A model generated the notes under the pieces. The model did not search any database, was not told the origin of the DNA, and worked only from the letters and a program-made list of their open reading frames with translations. 64,000 bases of DNA from Nemophila menziesii. Lineage: Eukaryota > Streptophyta > Magnoliopsida > Boraginales > Hydrophyllaceae. Of the stretch, positions 12,549-24,484 are shown one piece after another; position 1 is the stretch's first letter, and the number at the start of each line of letters is the position of its first letter. The translations under genes and the position numbers were made by a program. The stretch covers positions 62,001 to 126,000 of the forward strand of contig JARWIR010000175.1 in assembly GCA_029959085.1 (NCBI GenBank). The letters are read 5' to 3'.

Positions 12549-13237
12549 TTAGTTTGAGGGTTTGTTTGGATGTAGGGGGATTTTTTAGTAAAGGATAGGA
12601 AATGATAGTATATTAAAGGAAAAGAGATGAGTGTATCTAGAGCCCGCTTGGGATAGATTATTTTAAAGCTAATAGAGCTTTTTAATTATAATTAAAATAT
12701 TTGTAAAAAATATTTTTAAAAAATAATTTAACATCTAAAATCACTTTAAGTGATTATTTTAATAATCACTTAACTAGTGCTTTCAAAAGTTATTATAAGG
12801 GTCTAAAATATTTTTATGATTTTAAAATCCCTTCAAGTGATTATTTTAAAAAGAAATTCCAAACGGACACTTCATCTTTTTTGGATTGAGTAGAAAAAGA
12901 AAGAAATGTATTAGTAAAGCATATTTATATTTTGTATTTGGACAGGATAAGTAATGGAAAGGGAAGGATTATTTTATAACTAATTTACTTTTGTACCCCT
13001 AATAAAATATATTATAAATAGAAAATTAAGGTAGCAAATATATTTTATTATTAACATTAATCTCTTCCTTCTAATGACTCCAAATTGGAGGGATAAGATA
13101 TAAAGGATTATAAGATATTATTTTAATCATTTAGTAACTTATCCCTTCAAAATTTTATAATACAAACAAAGTAAGTATATCCATTATCCTTTATAATCCC
13201 TTTCCTCCTCTTTTAATCCCTCAATCTAAATTTTCTG
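12549..13237. mobile_element. MITE-like element, second copy, with nested insert
   Basis: Same element as 6766-7210 (ggtttgtttggatgtaggggg to ccctcaatctaaa), split by the 231-bp insert at 12640-12870. Confidence 0.4.
12640..12870. mobile_element. 231-bp MITE nested in copy 2 only
   Basis: The ends gagcccgcttggga and ccaaacggacac are imperfect inverted repeats, each continuing inward into an ATTATTTTAAA-type string, with agtgattattttaa repeated inside. The paired site in copy 1 (near 6841) reads gagtatttaatcttgtttgg without it, so this is a true insertion or a clean excision. The target duplication is uncertain (atct on both sides). Confidence 0.6.
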
Positions 13238-13639
13238 TAAATTTTTTCTTTGGATTCTAAAACACTTAATTGGAAAAATCCTTTTTTCCAAATATTGGAA
13301 TATTTGAGTGGTAGTGAAAATAATTTTTTTTCAACCCGACTAATATTTATACTAATATATTTTAGAGTTCTAGACATGGAGATTTTAAACTTACGAAATG
13401 GGTTAAAAATTCATTATAATCCTTCGGTAAAATGCATGTGTCTACCATAAGAATCGTAAATTAGTTATGTATTATTCTACAAATTTGATGCGAAATCATG
13501 AAACATATTCCTTTGTATGGATTACCTTAATTCAGATTTTGAGACGAAAGATTTTCTTTTCTAAATCGACCAAAAAATTCAACTTTTCACTGTCGTGAAA
13601 TAACTTTTGTTGATTAAAGAGAACGATTAAATGATTAAA

Positions 13640-13935
13640 TAGATTGGCTACACTAGTCAATAAGAAATTAAGGATCCATCCTCCTATTAGTTTATAAATG
13701 TTTGTCGGTGATACCGTGGACACCCGTTGATATAAGGATCAATAATAGAGGCTCAACTTTATTCGAAGATGGCTACCGTCAACTTGACCGAGGAAATAAT
13801 TGGCATCGTAACTAGAAAGGGACATAACGTCCCCAACTAGGTATATTGGGCATTCATTACATATAAATACCTACTCCATGTGCTTGAACGTGTATCACAT
13901 ATATTCTCACTAAATATATATGCAGTCGGATTTAG

Positions 13936-13985
<50 letters not shown>

Positions 13986-14235
13986 GATTAGTTCATCAAT
14001 ACCAATAATGACTTGACCGTTAGAGTACCACCCGAAGGCACATATCCATGTGGTCTAGACCTATGTATGAGTTTAGGTCATTACGATTGGCCGAAGGTAG
14101 ATATATTCAAAACTCCACCAACAACACGAATAGTAATTATATTCTTCACGTATCTATATTGGTTAGGCATTTCACTCTCTATCAATCGACACCGTCAGTG
14201 GGAACAAAATTTCCAAATCTATTAAGAAACCACTA
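13640..14235 (+). mobile_element. Gypsy-type LTR 3' part and decayed primer site, second copy
   Basis: Partner of 7600-8200. The primer-site-like string gacaccgtcagtgggaac is at about 14189-14206, slightly closer to the expected ggcgccgtctgtgggaac than in the first copy. The two small open frames here (14013-14236) are LTR sequence. Confidence 0.45.
13937..13983. repeat. TA dinucleotide microsatellite
   Basis: About 23 TA units, at a site where the sister copy (near 7941) has only ttatatatattc, so the run expanded after the duplication. Confidence 0.95.
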
Positions 14236-14369
14236 ATTTAAACCAAGTCCAGATTAGATTTTTAGAGACAAGTGGAAATTGAAATACCCCATCCCGCACA
14301 CTAAACGCTGAAATAGAGTTTCTCCCAGTAGCCTAAAATGGAGGTCCACATATAGATGATCTCAAACCC

Positions 14370-15960
14370 CCTACGCTAGAAGCACTAGTTGTCTCTCTAC
14401 AAGTGTACAAACTGACTTAAGTAATATAGTGTTTTAAAAGTATAGATCGTCACCCAAGGTATTGTAAATGTTATTTAGTGATTTAGCTAGGAGTTAATTC
14501 TTCGTTATGTGAAGCAAATGAGAAAAGAGAAGGGGGAATTAAATATTGCACATTTTAATTGATGTGCAACTAATTAATGAGATTAAAAGGGCTAAAAGGT
14601 AATAACAAATATATAAAGGATTTAAATGAGCTTGGGATGATCAATTCCGCCTAAGATCTCTAATTGGAAATTTTTTATTAAGTAAGGGAAAGATTAATAT
14701 TTAACACTAATGGTAAACAAGATTAAAAAAATAACTCTAAACCCCTTTCGGGCCATTAGAGGCTACTCTAAAGGAAAATGAACTCCTTTCAAATAAACCG
14801 AGCTACCCTAAAAATCAATTAAATCAACTATACATATCATGGTTATGCATTTGTGCATAATCTCCTAATTGGATGATACACTTATACTTTAAACGTAAAC
14901 CCCCTTCAAGGTATAAATTTTGGATTACGCTTAATAAATTATGTGGCCAATATAATCAATAACAGTTCAATACAAGATAAGAAGAAGTATGAGTACTCAA
15001 TATCATTTAAGCATAAATCCCTAATTTAAAATAATTACCCAATTAGTAAAACCTAGGGTTTCGCAATCCATCCCAATCTACTAGATATTTAGCTCATAAT
15101 AAAAGGAAAGAAAAACATAGTACTTGAATTAAGTGTACAATGATTACTGAAAATTAAAGGAAAAGAATTTTTTTATATATTGTGTGAAACGATGAAAATT
15201 TGAAGACTTGAAGATATGAATTATCTTCTCCCAAGTCATCTCTTCCTTACGCTTTGCTCCATTGATGAAATATTAGTGAATTATGAGAGAAAATGAGAAA
15301 AAAACATTATATATGCTCCTAAAATTGTGGGTATCACTTAAATTATGTTGTTCCATGGTTTAAATTGTAAAATGTCTTCACCCACTAGAATTTACAATTT
15401 TGCACAAACTTGTATCTTTTTAGCCATAAAAACGATCATAACTTCTTCATCCAAACTCTAAACCACTCTTATTTTATTTTCACGCATTCTTATTTTTTAG
15501 AGCAATCTAACGGTCTATCATTCACCTTTTAACTATTTTCGGATCGTCTGTGACATGGATTCGAAGATTATGGACTGATTGTAATATATATCTTCATTGA
15601 GCCCCAAGTGAATTATTGACTTTTCAGATATATTTTTGGTCCTTTTTCGGCTTATTGAATGTTTCTCTTCGCTTTCATGACTCCTTAACTCCTTAATTAA
15701 CACATGTTATGGATCTTAAGGTCTTTCCAGATTATAGCATTAACTTATGGATGATATTATATATATACACATGTATATATGTATGCAAGTATGTATTGAC
15801 ATATGTGGTATTGGATACAACCTTTATGGCCTATAGGGAACATGTAGCTAGATTCTTTTTAAAGAGGTCACTACCAAATCTTTTGGGTGGCCAAATATTA
15901 AAATACCCTAAAATAAAATAAAAATCACATAAAGACGAAAAACAAGTGGCAATAAGTATG
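14370..15960 (-). mobile_element. Athila-like LTR relic, minus strand, longer copy
   Basis: Partner of 8340-9520, continuing beyond the point where copy 1 is cut (15526). The extra part contains catgactccttaactccttaatt and a purine-rich tail near 15915-15945. The outer end is not resolved. Confidence 0.35.
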
Positions 15961-16835
15961 GATCACCTACCCAATAAGTCATTGATTATCAACTCACTAA
16001 GTACCAATGCTTTTCAGTTTTTACCACCACCTACTGACCACCCCTGGCCCCTCCATCCAAGTTCTACTCAAATAATCTATTGAGTACTCAGAGAATTTAA
16101 TGTATTGGAAATTCTTTGAGTATCTGTATTTTTCAGCTCTGACCACAACCGGCGCCACCACCCGACGAGTATTTGGAGATCTAAATGTATCGGAAAATCA
16201 CAGTAGGTCAAGGAAAATCCGCTGAATATCAAAAAAAGTTACCGAGTATTGAAAAAATTCACTAAGTATCGTGGAATATTTTTGAGTATACTCAACAATT
16301 CATTGAGTGTGGAAAAAAAGGCATTGAGTATACTCAATAATTCCTATGAGTTTTAAAAAAACACTAAGTATTACACCAAAATATAAAAAATAAATGACAA
16401 AATTTATTTTAATTGATAGAAATAGTATTAAATAACAACAACAAATCTATTTTGTAGTAAAACTATTCCAATTATATATAAAAAAGCAGTTGCAAATAAT
16501 TGACAATGGTGCCATCAAATTTATTGATCCATTAACTATCATGTCCTAGAAGAATACATTATTGTAAAAAGAATAATCTATTCAAAATAAATAAATTCAA
16601 AAGCATAAGAAGAGATGTATGAGTAGATTTGAACAACCATCACAAAAAGATAATCTATCCAATAAAAAATCAAAAGAATAATCTATCAAAAAAAATTAAA
16701 AAAAATCAAAAGAGCTCTTTTTGCTGTTAGATCTCGAAGATTTGAACGACCATGAAGCTTGGGTCAATGGCTTCTTCGATCCCAAAAACTCGAAGCAAAA
16801 CTCAGCTTGAAGCAAAACTCCAATCATGAACAGAG

Positions 16836-17399
16836 CTTGAAAAGAGGCTCTGAGTGCTTGAAGGCAAATCAGGCTTGAATGGATATTAAATAAAGGAGAG
16901 ATCTACTGAGCTTGAAGTTTTGAAATTCGTTTTGAGATGAGAATAGAGAGGTTGTTGCTAGGTTGGGGTGGGTAGAGGAGAGAGGGGAGAGATATTTTAC
17001 GGTTTTCAATTTTATGTTTAAAATTTAGTATATATAGTAGTTGAAAAATAAGTGGGGTATAATAGGTTGTAAAAAATAGACTTTTAGTTGCTTATAGTGT
17101 TAAATAATCTAAACTTTAATTTATCTAATTGATGTTTTCTCTCATACCCAATGATGTATAACTGAGTATCCTCAAATCTCAAAATAATAAAGATCGAGCA
17201 TTTCTCTGAAGTGATATTCAACTTTAACTAGCCAGGTTCACACATTTATTTTATTAATTTGGAAGCTAAGCATAACCAATTTTCTTTATATCTTGGGTGG
17301 TTGTTAGCTTGATTCTTTTTTTTCTTTCTTGATTCTCAACATTAGTTTTCTTGAATTTGGCAATTGAAACAATTAAATCAAACATGTGCCTCATAATAT
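16836..17399. other. No gene recognised
   Basis: Contains several gagcttgaa strings and a GA-rich stretch (gggtagaggagagaggggag near 16970). Nothing coding is visible. Confidence 0.5.
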
Positions 17400-17900
17400 T
17401 ACCACCAAACAAGTAAAAACCCAACCCATAATATCCTAAAAATATCCCACCATCCCAAACCCAAGCTCGAAGATAGTCAATTCACTAAGCATTGTGATTC
17501 AAGAGCGGGTAATATGTTAAAGTCTTATCATACTAAAGGATTAGGTTTGTAACATGGATAACAAAAAAAGGACTCAGGCTCAATCGGTGATAGGAATACA
17601 TCACTTGGACAAATTAAAGTGAACACATGTATTTTCAAAGAACTACCTTAATCATTTATCTAAGTTTCGCGAACCTATTTCATCTCAATGTTGTAGGAGA
17701 ATCAATTTTAGACTAGCTAAGACTGCAATGTCTATACACCTACTCACATTTCACTTTGCTCAAACTACTTTTCACGCACTGCTTGCTAAGAACTTGACAC
17801 ACACATAGACAACAGGTTTCAAGACACTTAATCATGACATAATATGAGCATTACTAAATCATATAACTAATTCATATCATCGAGTGAACCTAAATAGAAC
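17400..17900. repeat. Diverged dispersed repeat, partner of 45440-45900
   Basis: Shared order of short blocks: aaacccaa, ccaccatcccaaacccaagctc, tgtgattc-agag/agtg-gggt, aactacc / aactgcc and tttctaa. Divergence is high and the class unknown. No protein frame is seen. Confidence 0.4.
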
Positions 17901-19398
17901 CAACAAAAACAACTACAACAAATTTTACTAGAAAATTTAGACGAAGCGTCTAGATCTAACACTAAGAGTACCCACATACAAGACTCTAATTTGCATTTTG
18001 AGATCTCTATTCACATATAAAGTACAATTAAGAGTATGGCATACAAGACAAGACTCTAATTCTGGGTTTTGAGCTCGCTATTCACATATAAAGTCCAAAA
18101 CATAGAAAGATCACTCACATCCAGCACTCTTGAGAGAGCTTTTATTAAGAACCCCTAAAACCACATTTAAAGTCTTATACTAAAAGTGGAATTTACTTCT
18201 AAACATGGCATATCACTTTCTGGTGAAAAATTATTATTTTTTACCTCATCTTTTTGTTATATAATTTTTTTATAAACAAAATTAGTATGCCCCTAGAATA
18301 TTAATCAAATCAAGTTCTAATTTTTTTTTAAAACTAATTTATTTGTACTCTTTAAATATAATCTAGATTTACAAAAATTACTAATAGCAAGTCAATGATA
18401 TAATTGACAAAAATAAGAATCTATATAATAAAACACAACAAGAAATAAGCGGCTAGGATTTATCGGGAGAAAATATAAAAAGTGTATGTTTCTTTAAATT
18501 TAAGCCAAACGACGTTTACAAGATCAACCAAATGTCTCAATTTATTTGAATTTAAGCCCCTTTTTCATGGTTTAAACATAATAATTTCTTACCTTATTAT
18601 CCAATCCAAAGTCCTTTATTTTATCCTTTATGTATATTTATCTATGTTTATCATCCCATTTATTGCATGTCACAGGTTTCTGTAAGTGGATATCTCTACA
18701 ATCCTTTTTCTTTAAAAATTGACATTGGTTTACATGTTAATTGTATATTTTTATGGGCCAATTATTGTATAAATAGAAGTTAAAATAGTGTAATCAAAGA
18801 ATTAATTTTTATGTTTACAACTAAGATCTTAAATGTTGTTGATTTTTTTTCTGGGTGATTAATTCAAAAGGGATATAACAAAACAAAGTTGCTTCATAAG
18901 GTCTAACCCAATTTACTAAATATCCTTGTCTAAACTTCCCTTTAAGTGTATATCATGCAAATTATTGGGTTAGACGACATAATTTGGTGGCCTAGAAAAT
19001 TATAAATCTAGAGAATTGGTGGGATAGACAATATAATTTGGTAAGCTAAATATTTTATTTGTTAAGTTGTGTTCATTAATTTGGTGAGCCCACTATCCAA
19101 TCTCTTTAAAATCACTATCTCCATTTTCAGTCCATCCAAAACAATTCAAAAAATACAGTATAATACTAAATTGATCACTCGCATAACTTCTTATACGGTA
19201 AAAAGCTTTCTATGGTCATACAAGATCCATTGTAAGATTTGCATGAAAATATAATAAACATCACGACTATAATTTTACTTAAATTAAATAATTTTGAAAA
19301 TTGTAAAATGATGAGATTAGGTTAAAAATAATTTGTTTTTAGACTGTTAATGCTAAAGATTATTTTTTACCTTAGTTTAGGTTTTTTGATTGTTGATG
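17901..19398. other. AT-rich stretch, no gene recognised
   Basis: Two copies of an ~85-bp piece (agactctaattt/c...tattcacatataaagt) occur at about 17980-18022 and 18050-18093. The open frames at 18482-18685 and 19069-19254 are low-complexity and match nothing I know. Confidence 0.5.
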
Positions 19399-19475
19399 GC
19401 CGTAGCCAAGCCTGGTTGATGATGGTGAAGAATGTTTCACAAGTGGCGAAGAATGTTTCACAAGTGGCTACGGTT
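19399..19475. repeat. Short inverted repeat enclosing a 21-bp tandem duplication
   Basis: ccgtagcca and tggctacgg face each other; between them gaagaatgtttcacaagtgg occurs twice in a row. It could fold as a short hairpin. Function unknown. Confidence 0.7.
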
Positions 19476-19540
19476 TTCTTGTTTAGGAGAGTGAATTGGA
19501 TTATGTTTATTGTATAGGAGAATGGTTCTTTGATTATGTT

Positions 19541-19697
19541 GCATTGGTTTTTAACCTTTATTTTTTCTTTTATTTTTTATTCAAAAATATTTCAACTTTT
19601 CTAATTGTGTACTTTTTTTTAATCTTAACTTTTCTATTTTATTTTGTAAGGTTATATTAGGTATATTATATAAGTGTAAAATAATACTTTAAAATAC
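19541..19697. repeat. Dispersed repeat, partner of 61171-61326
   Basis: From gtttttaaccttta through ttgtaaggttatattaggtat to actttaaaatactggac, this matches 61171-61326 with few differences. The partner lies between an Athila LTR start and a copia-type LTR start, so this copy serves as an unoccupied reference for the right-hand junction. Confidence 0.85.
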
Positions 19698-19819
19698 TGG
19701 ACTTCATATTTAGGATATGGACCTAATTTTCAATTATCTCTTTTCTCAATTGGCAGAACTATTGTTTATAAGTTCTTGGAAATTTTTTTGTTATTACTTC
19801 TTTTTATATTATAAAGTCC

Positions 19820-20160
19820 AATGGACTATATATTATGGGCTTCTTCACATTTATGTGCTAGCCTATTTGTGTTTGAGCATAGTTAAGTTCAACTCACAGG
19901 AAACACTAGCTAGCGTATTACTTCATGGACTTGTTACGTGACACTCTTATATCCTTTGATCTTATTCTACTTTGAACGGACGAGATCTAAACCCTAAGCC
20001 TCCCATATATATACCCTTATCTCAAATCTTTGGTCAGATTTCTTCATATGTCTTTAAACTCTTCTACTCTCGCAGCTACCATGAAACAAATGTTTCTGTA
20101 GATCTCTGTTCTTCTTCTATAGTACATCAAGTATCTCTTTCATAGATGTAAGTACGGATG
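19820..20160 (+). promoter_or_regulatory. Promoter-like and 5' UTR-like segment
   Basis: In order: atgggctt (site-II-like), a telo-box (aaaccctaa, about 19989-19997), a TATA-like catatatataccc (about 20005), a pyrimidine-rich leader, ATG at about 20080 followed after five codons by a stop, and a donor-like gatgtaagta at 20145. Telo-box plus site II is the usual pattern of ribosomal-protein and translation-gene promoters. No coding region follows, so this may be a promoter fragment cut from its gene. Confidence 0.3.
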
Positions 20161-20914
20161 TATATTAGTGTGAATGTATGTTGAACCAATTCTTTATTTC
20201 TCCAATTTTATTTTAAGCTTCCTTTCTTTTCTGATGATAAATCTGATTTAAACATTTACTTCTATATCTCTTGGTCAAAACTTAAAAACTAAACATCTAA
20301 TACTTTTTTCATGTAAATTAAAGTTTTTACACTCATCCATATTGTTTCAACTTATGTGATTACACAATTTTATTTTTAAAGATATTTATGAGTTAATCTA
20401 TATCATTTTTAATCTAGGTTATGTATAATCATGATCTTTTACAGAAAAAAAATAGAATTTTCCATTTTTTTACTATTAACACTAGCGGTCCTATTAAAAT
20501 TATTTTTAAGTTTTTTAATTTATTGAATGAAGTTTTAATATAAATAGTCATATACATATTTATATAAATAGATTGATTTGAAAAAATAGAGTATTCAATG
20601 GTCTTTGAATTCATAGTATTTATAAGGTTAAAATTATCTTTTTAAGTTTGATCTATAAATTTTATTTGAAGAAGTTATGTTTAGAGAATTAAAAAAGTAG
20701 ATGTTTTTCTAGATTTTCAAAAATAGGATGACGATATTAGAAGTAAATGATAAAAAAAATTAAGACTAATATGGAGGGACATAACTCATCATGCTAGATT
20801 ATAAAATATAAGGTTTAGTAACTTTTTTTTACTCTATCAAAGATAAGAAGAGAGTTTTTCAAATGTTATTTTCTATGAATTATATTTTATTGAGGTCTTT
20901 ATTGTAGAGAGACG
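20161..20914. other. AT-rich stretch, no gene recognised
   Basis: If the donor-like site at 20145 is real this would read as intron sequence; otherwise nothing is visible. Confidence 0.4.
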
Positions 20915-21622
20915 AGAGTTATTCATTATTAAATGAGTCATTAGGTTTTTAATTATTGACAATAAAATGAATGAAAATCATTACTCGTTAATATTTTAAG
21001 AATTTGTGATTATTATATATCTTTTTTCTGTTGATGTTTAATTTTTTTTCCAGATATTGCACACTGGCCTAATGCATAATTAGGATTTAGTAATATTGCA
21101 GATAAGATGGTTACAAACAAAAGAAAAAGGATAAGATCGTTAATCATGTCATTTCAGGTAAATATTGATATCTCACTCTCACTTGCCCAGGTATGATTTA
21201 CTTGCTAGTATATTAAGCTAAAAATTTCTTAGATTTTTTATGTGTTTTATAAAAATGAGACGTTCTTGGTATTATTTGTTTATTAAATACTTCATATCAT
21301 GTATACTAATTAAAAAGTGAAGAGAATTAGAGAGATAAAAAAATATCTTAAAGATAAATTTGTTTCTGAACTTATATATTTACAATTGTGATAAAAGCAA
21401 TTTATTTAAGTATACAAAATATTGGGCTTTTTTGTAACTATAATACCTTTCAGCTCTTATAGTACACATATGATAAAAGAAATTATTTGATTATGTTGTA
21501 TTGTATTTTTGTGAGTTTGTATGTAAATTTAGTAAAAATTGAGGAATAACTAGTGAAGTCTTATGTGTCTAGTAAGGGAAGAGATCACATAGTTTATTAA
21601 GCGGAAAGTAAGATTCTCATCC
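20915..21622. repeat. Diverged direct repeat, partner of 10183-10825
   Basis: Same block order as 10183-10825, with small insertions such as ggttacaaac near 21110 and about 45 bp near 21435. After 21622 the sequences part: the RDR2-like fragment follows only the first copy. Confidence 0.75.
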
Positions 21623-21729
21623 AACTTATCCTGATAGAATGGAAGATAATTTATTGATATATTTTTCAGGACTTAGACCCCTTTCAACGCTAAACAAAAC
21701 CAATCATTAGTATCAATAACACAAGAATA

Positions 21730-22195
21730 GACTAATAGAGATAATAGTAACCTTGTGTCGAAATAAATAAACAATTATAAATATATACAAACAATTCTAT
21801 AATAATTACTCTCACTTTCAAAATTCTCCTTAAGCCACACAAATCGTAAAACACACTTTCTCCCTTTACTCCCTTATGGTAAGTCCGATTCATCTGATCT
21901 AGGATTCCGGCAAGAATTCGTCTACACTCTTTATCTAAGTCTATCATTGTGTCATTGCGTATAACATGTTCACTATCGATGAGTAACCCTAGAACATGGT
22001 GACATCATGTAATGTCACCGCCATCTCACCGACCGACAAGTGAAACGTGTGGGTCTCGCACCTCCATCTTTGTACCTAAGTGGTGCACAAAGCTCGGTTG
22101 GTAGTCACTTTGTGTATTTTTGGAATATAACCAAAATTGGCCTCTTCAACGAATGGCAAGATGTGCAAATCCATCTCCCAAAGTATGGATTTTAT
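21730..22195 (-). pseudogene. Plant mobile domain (PMD/aminotransferase-like) relic
   Basis: On the minus strand from about 22190 the frame reads LPFVEEANFGYIPKIHKVTT, a stop, then QRW-CETHTFHLSVGEMAVTL and HDVTMF. After a frameshift near 21990 it reads GLLIDSEHVIRN and DLDKECRRIL. The RW-PETHTFHLP-GE-T-TL-DV pattern is the core of the plant mobile domain found in MAIN/MAIL proteins and in many transposons. An in-frame stop and a frameshift make it non-functional. Whether it was a host gene or a transposon-borne copy cannot be told; no transposase is visible beside it. Confidence 0.65.
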
Positions 22196-22389
22196 AAGCA
22201 AAACATCATAATTGTCATATACACAAACAAATATTGGTTTAATAGTAAGATTTAACATGTAAAACATGTAAAAAATATAAGGAATATAACTTATGTCGCC
22301 TTTCCATATTATTTGACTTTGATGAATTTTTTGATGATTAAGTACGGGAGACACAAATTCAGATCGTGGACTATTTTGTTTATTGTACG

Positions 22390-22504
22390 GGGACAATAGT
22401 GCAATAATAAAAGTTTAGGAGGACCAATAATGTGATATTGTATAATTAAGTTTTGATACTACACATTTAAGGAACTTATAGTTTAATAGCATAATTTTAA
22501 GATA
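22390..22504. repeat. Degenerate gggacnaatagtgnaa repeat, left part
   Basis: Strings such as ggggacaatagtgcaataa and gaggaccaataatgtg here recur at 24485-24650 (gtgcaataataaaa, cggaccaatattgcaac, gggacgaatagtg). The block seems split by the 22505-24480 segment. Confidence 0.45.
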
Positions 22505-23548
22505 GGATAATGCCCATTTAAATCATGATTCTCTATGCCCAAATATTGACAGGTGAATATTTTTTCCCAAATAAATTAGGCTGTTTCCCATTTAAATAAA
22601 ATTTACATTGCACAATTACGTTCCTGCCCCTCTAGTCAAAGTCAGTGTTCAAAGTCAGTTTTTATATTATTCATTTATTTCGCAGCCGACTTCTTCTTCA
22701 TTCGAAGCTAACGTCCTATTTATACTTGACCATTCATTTTCATCTGTAAAAAGCTTCACATTACTTTGAAGAGATGCTTGATCTATGAATTTTAAGGAAG
22801 TCTTTGTAGCAACACATATTACATACGCTCAATCAGTAAACAATGGCAACGATCTGCTGATTGTGAAGTGACCGTACTTTCAGTATAAGTGATGCACAAG
22901 AGCGCTTCAGAAACATACGATTACAGGTACCTTATTCCTATTCCTTAATCATCACGATTCTTATTTAATTCATGTTTTCCAAATCATTCTTCGTTAATTC
23001 ATGTATCTAGGGTTAGCGTTTTCTTTATACGCCTTAAAATTGATTTTAATTAACGTCAATTCAACCTCAATACTTCTATATATTTAGATCTAATCAGTAT
23101 TTCTTCGATTAATTCAGGAGGAATATGATCTAATAAGTATTTCTTCTCTATCTTCAGTTCTCCAGTTTTAAGTTTTTTGCGTTTTTTTGTTTCTTCAATT
23201 TCCTTCGCTATTTCATAAATTTGACGAATTGGTAGGGTCCTGTGTTAGTTGTTGATAGATTTTTCATATTTTAATATACTTTGGTGTTTGATTTGACATT
23301 TTGTGTGGTTTTGGTTTTGATTGTTTATTCATGGTCTGCGCTGCATTTTTTTTTTATTCTTACCAGAGTTTCTAGAGTTAGTTGCGAGTTCCTTCTCTAG
23401 GTTTAGTGTTACTTAGCATCAATACTTCAATGTTTATTCAGTTTATAGATGAGATGAATTGGTGTTTGTTTTTTTTTGGTTTTTGGTGTTGTTTATTCAT
23501 AGATGTGATTATTCATATTCTGTGTTTTTTGTTTTCAGGTTTTTTATT

Positions 23549-23889
23549 ATGGTATCAAATCCTATTGTTGAATTTAAATATGGAGATCAACTTGCTCGGT
23601 ATCCCTTTAACTTTTTCAATTCATTCCAGTAGATAAGGATTATGTTATTGGTCGGTGGATAGATTTGACAGATTGCTTGTTAGAATACATATACACTTTT
23701 GGCAATCAAAAGTCTTATTTAATGCTTGGTGAATCTGATTTTGCTACTATTGTATGGTTATTTCATCATAATTTGTCAACTCCATTGAGTAACCTTCTTA
23801 TTGAGATTAGTGTTATGATGATGTTAAAAAAATTAACCCTTTTCAAACGATCAATTTCTTGTTACGCAGAAACTATTCATACTGATTGA
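23549..23889 (+). pseudogene. Unassigned reading frame with one frame change
   Basis: After an intron-like tract the frame reads VSNPIVEFKYGDQLARYPF, meets a stop near 23631, and in another frame continues as DYVIGRWIDLTDCLLEY, then FGNQKSYLMLGESDFATIVW and LFHHNLSTPLSNLL, to a stop at 23887-23889. The composition looks like real protein, but I do not recognise the family. It may belong to the surrounding possible transposon. Confidence 0.3.
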
Positions 23890-24125
23890 AAATAGAGATG
23901 GGACAAACCAGATATGGGACAAAGCCCATCTTAATTATCTACGTCGCGAAACAGCACATCACTATCTCTAACACGTTAATCTTTAATTAGTTTTACAATA
24001 GAGATGGGACAAATCTCATCTTAGTTATACAATAGAGATGAGATAAATCCCATCTCAATATTAGAATGAAGATGAGACAAATTCATCATAATCTTAAAAA
24101 TAGAGATGAGACAAAGTCCCATTTT
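23889..24125. repeat. Degenerate ~33-bp minisatellite with hairpin units
   Basis: About six units of aatagagatgggacaaat followed by cccatctta, starting near 23889, 23910, 23998, 24033, 24066 and 24100. Most units contain opposed gatggga and tcccatc, so each can form a small stem-loop. A unique segment (23937-23995) separates units two and three. Confidence 0.75.
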
Positions 24126-24484
24126 GAAAAAATCAAAAAATAAAAATCAAAAAAATTCCAAAATTCAAAAAAAAAATCAAAAAAATCATGGACGTAGATA
24201 TTATTTTATCTCATCTAAAAATGTATTTCTTTTTATTTTTTTTTTATATTTTATAAATTGTTATGATGATTCTAGAAGAAATTCTCGGACGTGTGCGTAC
24301 GATAAATTAGTAGTAGGTGGATTTTCACATCTATGATAATGTTTGATTTAAATGAGAATATATATTTGGTTAAAGACAAAAACTAGAATAAGGGTATTAT
24401 TGTAATCTTTTCATCTAAATTAAGGTATAATCTAAATGAGAAGTTGGTTTGTTATTTTGATTTAAGAGGGAATGGCCCTTTCAA

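Larger units (their letters stand above)
11946..16835. repeat. Direct repeat pair 2, copy 2
   Basis: Collinear partner of 6150-10190, see that entry. Additions here: the 231-bp MITE-like insert at 12640-12870, a TA microsatellite at 13937-13983, and about 540 bp at 15526-16070. The final gatttgaacga block ends near caatcatgaacagagc (compare 10180). Confidence 0.85.
22505..24480 (+). mobile_element. Possible DNA transposon carrying an unassigned frame
   Basis: The left end (ataatgcccatttaaatcatg) and the reverse complement of the right end (ggccattccctcttaaatca) are imperfect inverted repeats, and similar tandem-repeat sequence flanks both sides. Inside are a leader-like region (22640-22930) with a donor-like caggtacc, open frames at 23382-23889, and a hairpin minisatellite (23889-24125). 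The proposed ends are weak and no transposase motif was seen, so the class is not assigned. Confidence 0.3.
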
